DNA from: Cochliopodium minus
Lineage: Eukaryota > Discosea > Himatismenida > Cochliopodiidae
Direction: 5' to 3'
Assembly (NCBI GenBank): GCA_024220525.1
Contig: JAMYWO010000005.1
Location: 105,009-121,488 of the forward strand
DNA length: 16,480 nucleotides
The translations under genes and the position numbers were made by a program. Shown one piece after another: positions 8,569 to 16,480 of the stretch (positions are counted from its first letter, which is position 1; the number at the start of each line of letters is the position of its first letter). The notes beneath the pieces were generated by a model. That model was given only the letters and a program-made list of their open reading frames with translations. It had not been told where the DNA came from and did not search any database.

Positions 8569-9964
8569 TCAAATAAAAGAAAGTTGAATGATAAAGAAAA
8601 GAAGATACTTTGGAAGTTTAGATGCAATTTTCCTTTGCAAATATTTTGAAACAAGAACAAATTCAAGAATACAATGTTTTGTTTCATTTGAGTAAAGAGA
8701 ATGAGTTTGAGGAGACCATTCAAGAACATCACCTGATCCAATAAACATCAAAGAAGGATTGTTAAAAATCAAATCGTGAGAAAAATATTTTAAAGAAAGA
8801 TATCCTCTTGCAAAAACTTTTCCATCATTGTAATGGATGAAAGAAGAATCGTATAAACAAAGAACAGATTGAATGTTCTCATCTTTCATTATTGTTTGAG
8901 GTGACAAAAATTCATTTTGTTTACTATTAACACTTAATTTATTGCAATCATTTGATCCAAAACCAATCACTTCTCCATCTTTTTTCAAAATAAGGGTGTG
9001 GTTCAATAAATTGGAAATAATTTTTATATTTTCTATTTTCATCAATAAAGTAGGTCCTATTTTTTCTTTTTCTTCTAATCCCAATCTTTTATCATTACTA
9101 TTTTAATCAAAAATTTAATCAAAAATATCAAATTTGATTTAAAAAAGAAAATTTTTTTTTACTTGTTTCCAAAAACAAAAACTTCTCCATTTTTTTTGTA
9201 ATAAATTGTATGATCATATCCACAAACAATATTTTCAATACCAATATCATTCATCAAAAAAGTGGGTGTATTTCTTTTAATATAATCTCCAAATCCAAGT
9301 TGTCCGCTTTGATTATCACCAAAAACCAACAAATCTCCATTTTCTTTGTAAATAATTGAATGATATCCTCCCAATCTTATCATTTTGATCGTTTTATCTT
9401 TCATCAACAAAGTTGGAGTTGATGTATTTTCGATTTCTGAGTTTCCAATTCCTAATTGTTCAAATTCATTACTCCCAAACACCAATAATTCTCCATTTTC
9501 TTTGTAAATCATAGTATGAGAGGATCCACTTGAAATTAATTTAATAGTTGGATCATTCATCACCAATACTGGTTCAAATTGATTTTCATAATTTCCTATT
9601 CCCAATTGTCCATCTCCATTGTATCCAAATGCAAATAAATCTCCATTTTTATAGAAGATGAAAGAAAAGTAATCTCCCAAACAAATTGATTTTATATTTT
9701 TATCATTCTTCAAGAAAATTGGTTTATTTTTTTGTTCTATATCTTTTCCAATTCCTAATTGTCCAAAAAAATTATCTCCATATCCAAATAAATCTCCATT
9801 ATCTATTTTAATTGTTGAGGAAAGGATAAAGAGAAACAATATCAGAATTAAGTTTTTTTAAAGTAGTTTGTGAGTTGATTTATTGTGAAAATAAAAATTA
9901 ATTATTTTTTACAACAATAAAACAAAAGATGTTTTGAATCATAACCATTACTAATCGTTTTCAT
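8569..9964 (-). CDS. RCC1-repeat beta-propeller protein
   Basis: Exons on the minus strand: 9964-9913, 9802-9163, 9097-8569. Total 1221 nt, 406 aa, stop TGA. Both introns are GT-AG (110 and 65 nt) and both end in TTAAAATAG. The first exon is chosen because joining TATTGTT to AT AAT GGA GAT rebuilds a complete RCC1 blade (FYCYNGDLFGYGDNFFGQLG). The continuous frame upstream of exon 2 has no ATG. Seven blades can be counted, each with a xNGDLxxFGxNxxGQLGxG core; blades 5-7 are more divergent. Residues about 358-406 (WSPQTH, VLVSKYL, SKLPKYLLFFII) lie outside the propeller and resemble the C-terminus of the neighbouring ankyrin protein. RCC1 propellers serve as guanine-nucleotide exchange or protein/chromatin binding platforms. 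With no further domain, the partner is unknown. A decayed copy lies just upstream. Confidence 0.85.
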
Positions 9965-10548
9965 TTTTTTTTAAAAAAATTAAAATATATTTTATCTTTT
10001 ATTAAAATGATTTTGACTGATAAGAAAAGAAGGTATATTGTAAGTTAAGATGCAATTTTTTAAAAAAAGTTTTAATTTGAAAAAAAATCATTGTTATAAT
10101 GACTATTTTATTTTAAAATAATTATAAAAAAGTTTTTTAAAAGTTTTTAAAATTATGTTTTTATTTGTTTCTTTAAACTAAAACTTCACCATTTTTCTTG
10201 TTAAATAGTTTCTGAAATTCCAACAACAATATCTTCAAAATCAAGATCAATCAAAACTTTAAAGAATTAAAAAGAATAGAAAAGAAAAATATTCTCAAAA
10301 TTTTTTTTGAATAATCTTTCAAATAATAATGCTTGTGGTTTTTTTTTTCTTTCGATGTTGGATATGAAATAAGATTCGTATGATAAACTTAACCATGGAT
10401 TCTTTGAAAAAAAATTTTTGATTGAAAAGATATCAAAAACATCCTCAAACTCTTATCAAATCCACTTTTACCAATTTTTCATTTCTTTTATTAAAATTTT
10501 TTCATTTCTTTTTAAGCTAAAAAATTTTAAAATAAAAAAAATTGAAAA
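9965..10548. other. Divergent intergenic region
   Basis: This 584-base gap separates the divergent RCC1 (-) and ankyrin (+) genes and should hold both promoters. Most of 10013-10262 is a decayed RCC1 copy (annotated separately). In 10263-10548 I see only A/T-rich DNA with T runs and no gene. Confidence 0.6.
10013..10262 (-). pseudogene. Decayed RCC1-repeat gene copy
   Basis: Two blocks match the neighbouring intact gene in the same orientation. Positions 10013-10062 resemble its 3' end (8581-8631; shared AAGAAAAGAAG and AGATGCAATTTT). Positions 10165-10262 resemble the end of its exon 2 (9161-9265; shared AAAACTTC-CCATTTTT, CAACAATAT-TTCAA and ATCAATCAAAA-like blocks). The sequence between them has largely become A/T filler, and stops and indels interrupt every frame. 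It is a strongly shrunken tandem duplicate. Identity was estimated by eye, roughly two thirds to three quarters. Confidence 0.65.
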
Positions 10549-12066
10549 ATGGATGATGTGGCAGAAAATGAACAAGAAGATTTAGAATTACCTGCACCAA
10601 ACAATACTGCAGAAGAAATTGAATTCATGAATGCAATAGAAACATTTGATTTGGACAAATTGAAAGAAATAAGCCAAAAACACAACGATAAAATGCCATC
10701 TCTCTATAATTTGAAATGGGGAAAGGTATATAAAGATCATTAATAACAATAAAGCAATATAAATTTATAATGAATGTCTTGATTTCCAGTGTTATATTTG
10801 TATAGAAAGAAAATTATCATTTAATTTCTCTTTTTTAATAGGCAAACATGTCTTGTCTGCATCATTGTAATAAATATTCCTTATTTTTGTACAAACAAAA
10901 ATTTAATTATCAAAAAATGTTTTAGGTGCAAGGTAATCAAAAAAAATAAAAATGATTTTTCAAAAAAAAATATTAAAAAATGCTATCAGACAAGGAAAAT
11001 ACGAAATGTGCGAATATTTAATTCAAACAAAACTAGTGGACATAAGTAAATAATAATTCATCCTTTTAAAAAAAAAATATTCATATTCTTAATTAAGATG
11101 TAATGACAATTGGAAAACAAACTCCTTTACACAGGGCTGCAATATGGGGATTTTACGATGTAGCAAGACTTCTTCTTGTAAAAAAAAAAAAATTTTGAAA
11201 ATGAAAACTAAAATTTATAACTAAAAAAATTTTTTTAAATAGGAGAATGGTTTCTTTTTGACATATTATATTAAATATTAAATCTTTTAAAAATTACAGG
11301 AGCAGATCCTAATTTAAGAGATGTCCGTGAAAGTACTCCACGTAAAAAAAAGAATTTTATTTATTTTAAATAGTTCCATTGATAATTTAATTTTTTTTTG
11401 GATCTCAAATAAGTGTAAGAGTTTTTTTTAAATAAAAATAAACATTGCTTTAATTGATAAAACAAAAATATTAAATTAAATAGATTCTATGCATCAGGTA
11501 AAAAATATATATATATATATTATTCAACATTAAATTTCTTGTTTTTTTAAAAAATTTAAGAATGGAAGTACCCTGAAATATGTGTTTTGTTGATTCATAA
11601 ACATTCCAACATATTTTATTTCAACCAAGATAACAAGTGCATCTTCCAACTTAACTTGGAGACTCCCATGAGGGAGAAGATCAACCAGTGTTTAGCTGAC
11701 CTCTTCGAAAATGAACCCAACATCTATAAGTTTTATCCTTTTGATACTTTACCTCCCTATTTGAAAAATGAAGTAAAAAAAATAAAAAAAAAAAATCAAA
11801 ACATCAAAAAATAAAAAAAAATAAAAATAGAAATAAAAATAAAAATAAAAATAAAAATAAAAATAAAAATAAAAATAAAAAATAAATTAAATAAATATTT
11901 TTTCCAGGTTTTGTTCACTTTATTGCTTTTTCATAGACTCAGAAATGGAAATACATTCAAGTTCCCTAAGCTTTTGGTTCTCCATAGTATCATTTCTTTT
12001 CTCTTCAGGGCTGCTCTTGAGCGTTTCGTTGATGAAAACGGACCTATTACTGATATAGTCAACTGA
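10549..12066 (+). CDS. Ankyrin-repeat protein with micro-exons
   Basis: Exons: 10549-10725, 10842-10866, 10926-10932, 10990-11045, 11098-11177, 11243-11249, 11300-11341, 11414-11414, 11484-11497, 11561-11772, 11908-12066. Total 780 nt, 259 aa, stop TGA. All ten introns are GT-AG, 50-135 nt. The N-terminal 59 residues are acidic and helical (MDDVAENEQEDLELPAPN). Three ankyrin repeats follow, with the hallmarks SCLHHCARQGKYEMCEYLI, TPLHRAAIWGFYDVARLLL, ENGADPNLRD and TPLFYASEWKYPEICVLLI. The tail (about residues 193-240: PPYLKNEVLFTLLLFHRL, FKFPKLLVL, IISFL) resembles that of the adjacent RCC1 protein. The ankyrin consensus fixes the tiny exons: removing any of the 7, 7 or 1 nt exons breaks the frame and the repeat. 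Ankyrin repeats bind proteins; the partner is unknown. Exon 8 (one base) is the least certain element. Confidence 0.83.
11414..11414 (+). other. Predicted single-nucleotide exon (T)
   Basis: Exon 7 ends in CCA C at 11341 and exon 9 starts A TTC TAT GCA TCA G at 11484. The 142 bases between them contain an acceptor-like CAAATAAG ending at 11413, one T, and a donor GTAAGAG starting at 11415. This gives two introns of 72 and 69 nt, normal for this gene. The spliced codon C-T-A (Leu132) restores TPLFYASEWKYPEICVLLI, which has the exact length of an ankyrin TPLHLAA helix pair. A single 142-nt intron shifts the frame and ends at TGA after 14 codons of exon 10. Confidence 0.7.
11812..11884. repeat. 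AAAAAT microsatellite in the last intron of the ankyrin gene
   Basis: About twelve consecutive AAAAAT-like units lie inside intron 11773-11907. They make it the longest intron of the gene (135 nt, against 50-116 for the others). A short TA repeat (about 11506-11522) sits in the intron at 11498-11560. Confidence 0.85.
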
Positions 12067-12288
12067 TTTTCGAAATTTGTTATTGATTTCAAAGGGGATG
12101 AAAAGAAATGTATTATGTATATGAAAATCTGAAAAAAATAAATAAATTAAAAAATAATAAATAAAATATTAAATAATTGGAAAAAACTATGGTTGAAATG
12201 TTTCAGATCATTGTGCATTGCAAAACAATCAAATTATTAATTTTTTTGAAAAAGAAAAAATAAAAAAAAAAATTACGATTGTTAAAAA

Positions 12289-12833
12289 ATGATGAAATTG
12301 TTCAAAAACAAAAATAACTTCTCCTTGGTTAAAAAATCTTTACCTTGCTCATTTGCAATTCGCCCATATTCTGAATTTGAAAAGAAGGAACATGCAGGTA
12401 AAAAAAAATTTTAAAGATTTGATAATTACCCAATATAATATGGCTAATAAAACATTTAATTATTTGCTTTATTTGAAAAAGAAAGAATTAAAAAAAAATT
12501 TTATATATTTTTATAATAAACAACAAAATATTTCAAAAATATATATTTATTTATTATTTTTTAGATGAAGAAAGATATGCACGTGAAAGAGATAGACAAT
12601 TGATTGAAAAGTTGAAAAAAAATAATCAATCCCAAGCAAAAGAAGAAAAGAAGCCAGAAAAAGAAAACAGAAAGAACAGAGATGATGATGATAATAGAGG
12701 ACAAACCATTACTGTAGATGAATTCTTGATCTTTAGAAAGGAGATGGTTGAAAAGGTAAGAGATCTCGAAGATGAAGTAATTTCCCTCAAATATAAGTTG
12801 AATCAATTGAAGAATCAAATCACCAACAAGTAA
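12289..12833 (+). CDS. IF1-like mitochondrial ATP synthase inhibitor
   Basis: Exons 12289-12397 and 12565-12833, one GT-AG intron of 167 nt. Total 378 nt, 125 aa, stop TAA. The ATG at 12289 (with a second ATG directly after) gives a basic, Ser/Asn-containing N-terminus of about 28 residues (MMKLFKNKNNFSLVKKSLPC, then FAIRPYS) that looks like a mitochondrial presequence. Residues 30-56 (FEKKEHADEERYARERDRQL, then IEKLKKN) match the conserved inhibitory segment of the IATP/IF1 family: aromatic, basic pair, E-x-A-x-E-E-x-Y, then a charged helix. In known members this segment enters the F1 catalytic interface and blocks ATP hydrolysis when the proton gradient fails. It is longer than usual (80-110 aa) because of a charged linker (about 60-85, with DDDD) before a C-terminal coiled coil (93-124), which in the family mediates dimerisation. 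Splicing across the conserved segment supports the model. Confidence 0.8.
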
Positions 12834-13206
12834 AAGAAGATGTCACCATAAAATTTTAACAAATTAAAACTTTGAATAAAATAACAAGCAAATAATTATT
12901 ATTTTCACCTTCACATCCTTTTAACCACAAAAAATATGAAAGAAATATGAAATTCCCATTTATAAAATTTATATATATCAACAAATAATTTGATAATGTT
13001 ACATCAGAGCTCCAATTTCCTTTATTTAATCCATACTATCCACAAAATTAAAAACAAAATTTTTATTTGGTAAATCAAAATACTCAAATTTACTTCCAAA
13101 GACAAACAATTGATTTCAATTTGAATGTTTTTGATTTCTGATTTCAATCTTTCATTTTTACAAAATAATTTTAATTTTTTTGTTTTTTTTTTTTATTTAT
13201 TAGAAT
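12834..13206. other. Convergent intergenic region
   Basis: This 373-base gap lies between the 3' ends of the IF1-like (+) and EIF1AD (-) genes. It is A/T-rich, with a T-run near 13180-13197. No coding, RNA or repeat feature is visible. It presumably holds both 3' UTRs and poly(A) sites, which cannot be told apart from the background here. Confidence 0.6.
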
Positions 13207-13872
13207 TCAATCATCTGAGGATGAAGAATCTTCCTGATATACAAGTCTATTTGTATTTTCTTCCAAACCAATATCATCGCTTTCATCACTATCTGGTAAA
13301 TCGAAATTGTTGTAAGATGTTTGTTGGGTTTGTTTTTTTTCTTCAATTATAGCATTTTCCCATTCTTTGGGCCTATTATCCAAAATCAAAGTTAAAAATA
13401 TTTCATTATGTTTTTGAATGGAAAGAATATAATAACAAGATGATTTAGATATGGATAGGATTTGTACATATTCAAAAATATCATTCCATATCATCATCTC
13501 AATGAAGTATTATAATAAATTTCTTGGATATTTCCTTCAAATATAAAAAGATTATTTTTACCATAATCCTTTCTCCCTCAAATGTTTCACTTGTTTATCC
13601 AACAATACATGTTCAATACATCCAACAATTTTTCCTTTATTCACTTCTTGGGTATTTTCAGTAACAATCAAATAAGATCCTTTTTTGATATAGACTATCC
13701 CTTTGAATTTGGAAGGCAAGAATACAAGTATCTTCTTCCCATTTGGATATTCCACCTCCATTATATTTCCTCCGTTCTTTGTATCAGATACTATCACTAT
13801 GCTCTCATTTTCTTTTGGTTCTGGATAATCATCAGATAATGCATTTCTTACATGTTTGCGGTAATGACTCAT
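13207..13872 (-). CDS. EIF1AD: EIF1AD orthologue (eIF1A domain-containing protein)
   Basis: Exons on the minus strand: 13872-13562 and 13372-13207, one GT-AG intron of 189 nt. Total 477 nt, 158 aa, stop TGA; human EIF1AD is about 165 aa. The N-terminus (MSHYRKHVRNAL) and the eIF1A/S1-like OB fold at about residues 20-100 carry the family landmarks: an LPSKF-x-x-x-x-YIKKGSYLIV segment, an xHVLLDKQVKHLREKGLW-P boundary that splicing restores as GLWPKEW, and an acidic Ser/Asp tail containing NTNRLVYQED and ending SSSSDD. EIF1AD has been linked to late maturation of the small ribosomal subunit, by relation to translation factor eIF1A. The intron happens to be partly open, giving a false longer frame (MMIWNDIFEYV...) that should not be annotated. 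It shares a 325-base divergent upstream region with the third GLUG gene. Confidence 0.9.
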
Positions 13873-14197
13873 AAATTATAAAAACCAATCTTTTTGAAAA
13901 TACAATTTTTTTTTTTATATTTTTAATATTATTAAATTTAAGATTTATTTTTGATGATTAGTAATTAAAAACACTCCAGGTGAAAGATGCATCAGATTTA
14001 ACCAAAATGGAAAGGAAATTTGATGTATTATCTTCTTTAATGTGATAGAATTTCTATGGATGTGAATAAAACTTGTCAATTTCATTTGACAAAATACAAT
14101 CAAAAGTCTGTCAACTTTTAGTTACAAAATAATCAATAATTTTTTTATTTTATTTTTTGTCATTTTAAAATATCTTCAAAAAAAATAAAAAAGAAGA
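13873..14197. promoter_or_regulatory. Divergent promoter region with inverted repeat
   Basis: The starts of EIF1AD (-) and the third GLUG gene (+) are 325 bases apart, so this gap must hold both promoters. It contains a perfect 7-base inverted repeat TTGTCAA-N6-TTGACAA at 14073-14092 and another TGTCAA at 14109-14114. It has a less A/T-biased central part (13970-14065) than other gaps. Regulatory function is inferred from position only. Confidence 0.4.
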
Positions 14198-16480
14198 ATG
14201 AGAATTTTAATTTTGTTTTCTTGTTTTATATTCATTTCGGGAATAACTTCACAAAACTTAAATATCTCAGATTGTCCCTCTTTGCAAAGTGTAATCTCAT
14301 TTAATTCTTCGGTGTATTATTATTTGACAAATGATCTGGATTGCACTGGACATTACATAATAAGTGATGGAAACTCAAACTTTCATGGTTCAAAATTTTT
14401 TAAAAGAAATACATATTCAAATTATGTTGGAATTATTTTAAAAGGGATATTTGATGGAAAAGGATTTTCAATAATTAATTTTACATTAACTGGGAATAAT
14501 GGCAATCTTGGTTTATTTGGAAATGGATCAGGTGCCACTGTCAAAAATATTTCATTGATAAATGTCAATCTAACATCTGTTGCAAGTAATAATAGTGGTG
14601 CAGGATCACTCTTTGGATATTGCCAAAACTGCAACATCAGTGATGTTAAAATCAACACATCATCTTCCTCCTTGAGCAATTTAATAAATGTCAATATAAA
14701 TTTTGCAGGATCTTTGGTGGGAACTTGTATTAATTGTAAAGTTAAGAATGTATTCATTCAAAATACAATTGTGAATTCTCCGAATAATAGTAATTTTAGT
14801 TTTTTTATTTTGTTGTCAAATCATTTTTTTTTTTTTTTTTTTTTTTTATTATTAAAATAGATTATGTTGGAGGAATCTTTGGGTATAAGTCAAATTTTGA
14901 TTGTAATTTCTTTTTACTTTTTTTTTTCAGGTGGTTATCAGGAGGTTTGATTACAAATTGTCATAATCTTGGTTTTCCTTTGAATCCTGAAACAATTATT
15001 GTGAATGGAGGGACTGTGGGTAATGTGAAAATTAATTAAGATTTTTTTTAAAATTTTTGATTATTCAGGAGGTATTTCAGGACAAAGTTTCACTCCAACA
15101 ATTATAGGGTGTGGTGTGAGAAATGGTAATTCTATTTTAATGCAAAAAAATTTTTTGTCAAAAATATTTTAAAGGAATTTTGAAAGGAACATACACTGGT
15201 GGATGTATTTTTCTCATTAATATATAGAATTTTAAATAACAAAATCTATTAGTGATCGGAGTGGCTCAAGACTTGTAACAATGTTTTTATACAAAATAAA
15301 TTTAATTCAAAAAAGATTTTTATTTAAGAAATATTCTCAATTGTTATGTCAAATCTTCAGTTTTGATCCAAATTAATGGTGGAAATAATGGTGGAATAAT
15401 AGGACTTTTATTTTGGTCTAATGGTCAATTTGAAATATTTTAATGAAAATTTAAATTTATTTTTAAATAAAAATTTTTCAGGAGGAACTTTTTTGATTAA
15501 TAATACCTACTCAAGAGCCAACATATCGGGAAATGGGTTAATTGGAGGTTTGATTGGTTATATGAAACTTTATACCAATAATTTTGTGACAATCAAAAAC
15601 TGCTACACTTCAAATATTCTTTCAGGAGTAAATGGGAATGTTGCAGCTTCCATAGGTGCAATAGAACAAATTGGAGGAAATTGTACTTTAGAAAATGTTT
15701 ATTTTGATAATCAAATAAATAATTACACTGCGATTTTGGGGGGTAATTGTAGTGGGTCAATCCCTTTAGGATTTAATTGTGGTGAACTTTACTCCAAGAT
15801 TTTAACTTTTGATCAAACAACTATTTGGAATGGAAACAATTTATTTTCAGGTAAAAAAATTATTTTTTATTTTAATTTCTTTTACTTTTTTTTTAAAATA
15901 AAGAGTATCCTGTGACGTATGGGTTTTGCGAATGCGAGAGTGATTGTCCAATGCCTTCAACTACACCTCCTTCAACTACGGAGCCGTCCACTTTCGTTTC
16001 TTCAACGACTGAGCCATCTACTTTAGTTCCTTCTACTCTATTTCCTTCCACACTAGTTCCTTCTACTATGATTCCATCCTCTTTCGTTCCTTCAACTACA
16101 AAGCCATCTACTTTAGTTCCTTCTACTCTATTTCCTTCTACTCTATTTCCTTCCACACTAGTTCCTTCAACTACTGAGCCGTCCTATTTCGTTCCTTCAA
16201 CTACCGAGCCATCTACTTTAGTTCCTTCTACTATGATTTCATCCTCTTTCGTTCCTTCAACTACAAAGCCAACAACTTCATTTCTTTCTACTTTGATTCC
16301 ATCCACAATAGTTCCCACAACGGTTTCTCCTTCAATAAGCTCTCCTTCAAATTGTTTGTACAATGTTCCCTTTTGTGAAAAATGTGGGAATAATGGATTA
16401 GTAGTGAGTAATCCTTCTCTTTTCAACATTTCTTGTGTCAATTCAACCAATGGATGGTTTTATTCTTTTTCAAATTTCAA
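14198..16480 (+). CDS. GLUG-type mucin-stalked surface protein, partial 3'
   Basis: Exons: 14198-14387, 14445-14789, 14861-14882, 14931-15019, 15069-15125, 15175-15204, 15253-15274, 15329-15423, 15482-15850, 15904 to the window end. That is 1796 nt, about 598 codons, open at the edge. Nine GT-AG introns (48-71 nt) occupy the same positions and phases as in the two minus-strand paralogues. Signal peptide MRILILFSCFIFISGITSQ, then the same GLUG/beta-helix region (GYCQNC, VGTCINC, ITNCHNLGFPLNP, IIGCGVRNG, NCYVKSS, IGGLIGYM, FDQTTIW). After the region a CECESDC cluster leads into a long Pro-Ser-Thr stalk, and the Cys module starts (CLYNVPFCEKCG). Exon 6 is two codons shorter than in the other copies. 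By comparison with the intact paralogue, the membrane-proximal domain, TM helix and tail should follow beyond the window. Surface adhesion is inferred. Minus-strand frames over the stalk are mirror artefacts. Confidence 0.87.
14824..14847 (+). repeat. 24-base T run in GLUG intron 2
   Basis: An uninterrupted run of 24 T lies just before the acceptor ATTATTAAAATAG (intron end at 14860). It serves as an exaggerated polypyrimidine tract. Its length is likely polymorphic and error-prone in sequencing. Confidence 0.9.
15954..16347 (+). repeat. Pro-Ser-Thr stalk repeat in exon 10
   Basis: About 130 codons of imperfect PSTxxP units (PSTLVPSTLFPST, PSTTEPST and similar) encode the stalk. Larger near-repeats occur within it: a block of about 100 bases starting near 16027 recurs with changes near 16147-16277, containing TACTTTAGTTCC, ACTATGATT and TTTCGTTCCTTCAACTAC. 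This suggests unequal-crossover expansion. The period is the same as in the minus-strand paralogue, but the order of variants differs. Confidence 0.88.

Noticed and set aside
11374-11412. A 39-nt exon as an alternative to the 1-nt exon in the ankyrin gene
   Set aside because: It contains an in-frame TAA after CTTCCATTGATAATT and, being a multiple of three, would not correct the frame into exon 9.
13373-13497. Open extension MMIWNDIFEYV... as the start of a separate minus-strand gene
   Set aside because: It lies in the EIF1AD intron. Splicing 13562 to 13372 restores the GLWPKEW family motif.
14073-14092. The inverted repeat TTGTCAA-N6-TTGACAA as a terminator or a mobile-element end
   Set aside because: It is short, lies in a divergent promoter gap of a eukaryotic genome, and has no target-site duplication or partner. 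Kept only as a possible regulatory site.
15893-16450. Minus-strand open frames with VEGTKVDG-type repeats
   Set aside because: Same mirror effect over the stalk of the plus-strand GLUG gene.

Overview
The window is nuclear DNA of an AT-rich, intron-rich unicellular eukaryote. Evidence: spliceosomal GT-AG introns in almost every gene (41 in my models, 48-189 nt), no operons, very A/T-rich intergenic DNA with long AAAAAT-type tracts, and standard stops (TAA and TGA both end genes here). An IF1-type ATP synthase inhibitor with a presequence-like N-terminus argues for an aerobic mitochondrion. RCC1, ankyrin and mucin-stalked surface proteins fit an amoeba or amoeboflagellate. The exact lineage cannot be settled from the sequence alone. 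No rRNA, tRNA, CRISPR array or intact transposon was recognised.

Layout. 1-850: a decayed, unidentified minus-strand coding relic. 841-1540: A-rich low-complexity DNA. 1544-3354 (-): a dead copy of a GLUG-type surface protein. It has a frameshift next to the ATG, intact exons 2-8, a shattered exon 9 and no stalk or membrane anchor. 3407-6673 (-): an intact 12-exon, 809-aa paralogue with signal peptide, GLUG/beta-helix-like region, Pro-Ser-Thr stalk, Cys module, TM helix and short tail. 7477-8238 (+): a hendecad-repeat coiled-coil protein. 8477-8544: a relic of GLUG exon 2. 8569-9964 (-): a seven-bladed RCC1 propeller with a C-terminal module. 10013-10262: a decayed RCC1 copy. 10549-12066 (+): an ankyrin-repeat protein built from 11 exons, including exons of 7, 7, 1 and 14 nt. 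12289-12833 (+): IF1-like ATPase inhibitor. 13207-13872 (-): EIF1AD orthologue. 14198-end (+): a third GLUG surface protein, cut by the window edge.

The region mixes two housekeeping genes (IF1, EIF1AD), each with one long intron, with lineage-specific families whose introns are mostly short and numerous. These families have been duplicating and dying locally: three GLUG copies plus a fragment, and one RCC1 gene plus a relic. The RCC1 and ankyrin proteins are divergent neighbours and seem to share a C-terminal module, so they may belong to one adaptor-like superfamily. The most unusual observation is a single-nucleotide exon in the ankyrin gene: one Leu codon is split over three exons, and the model closes exactly to 260 codons.
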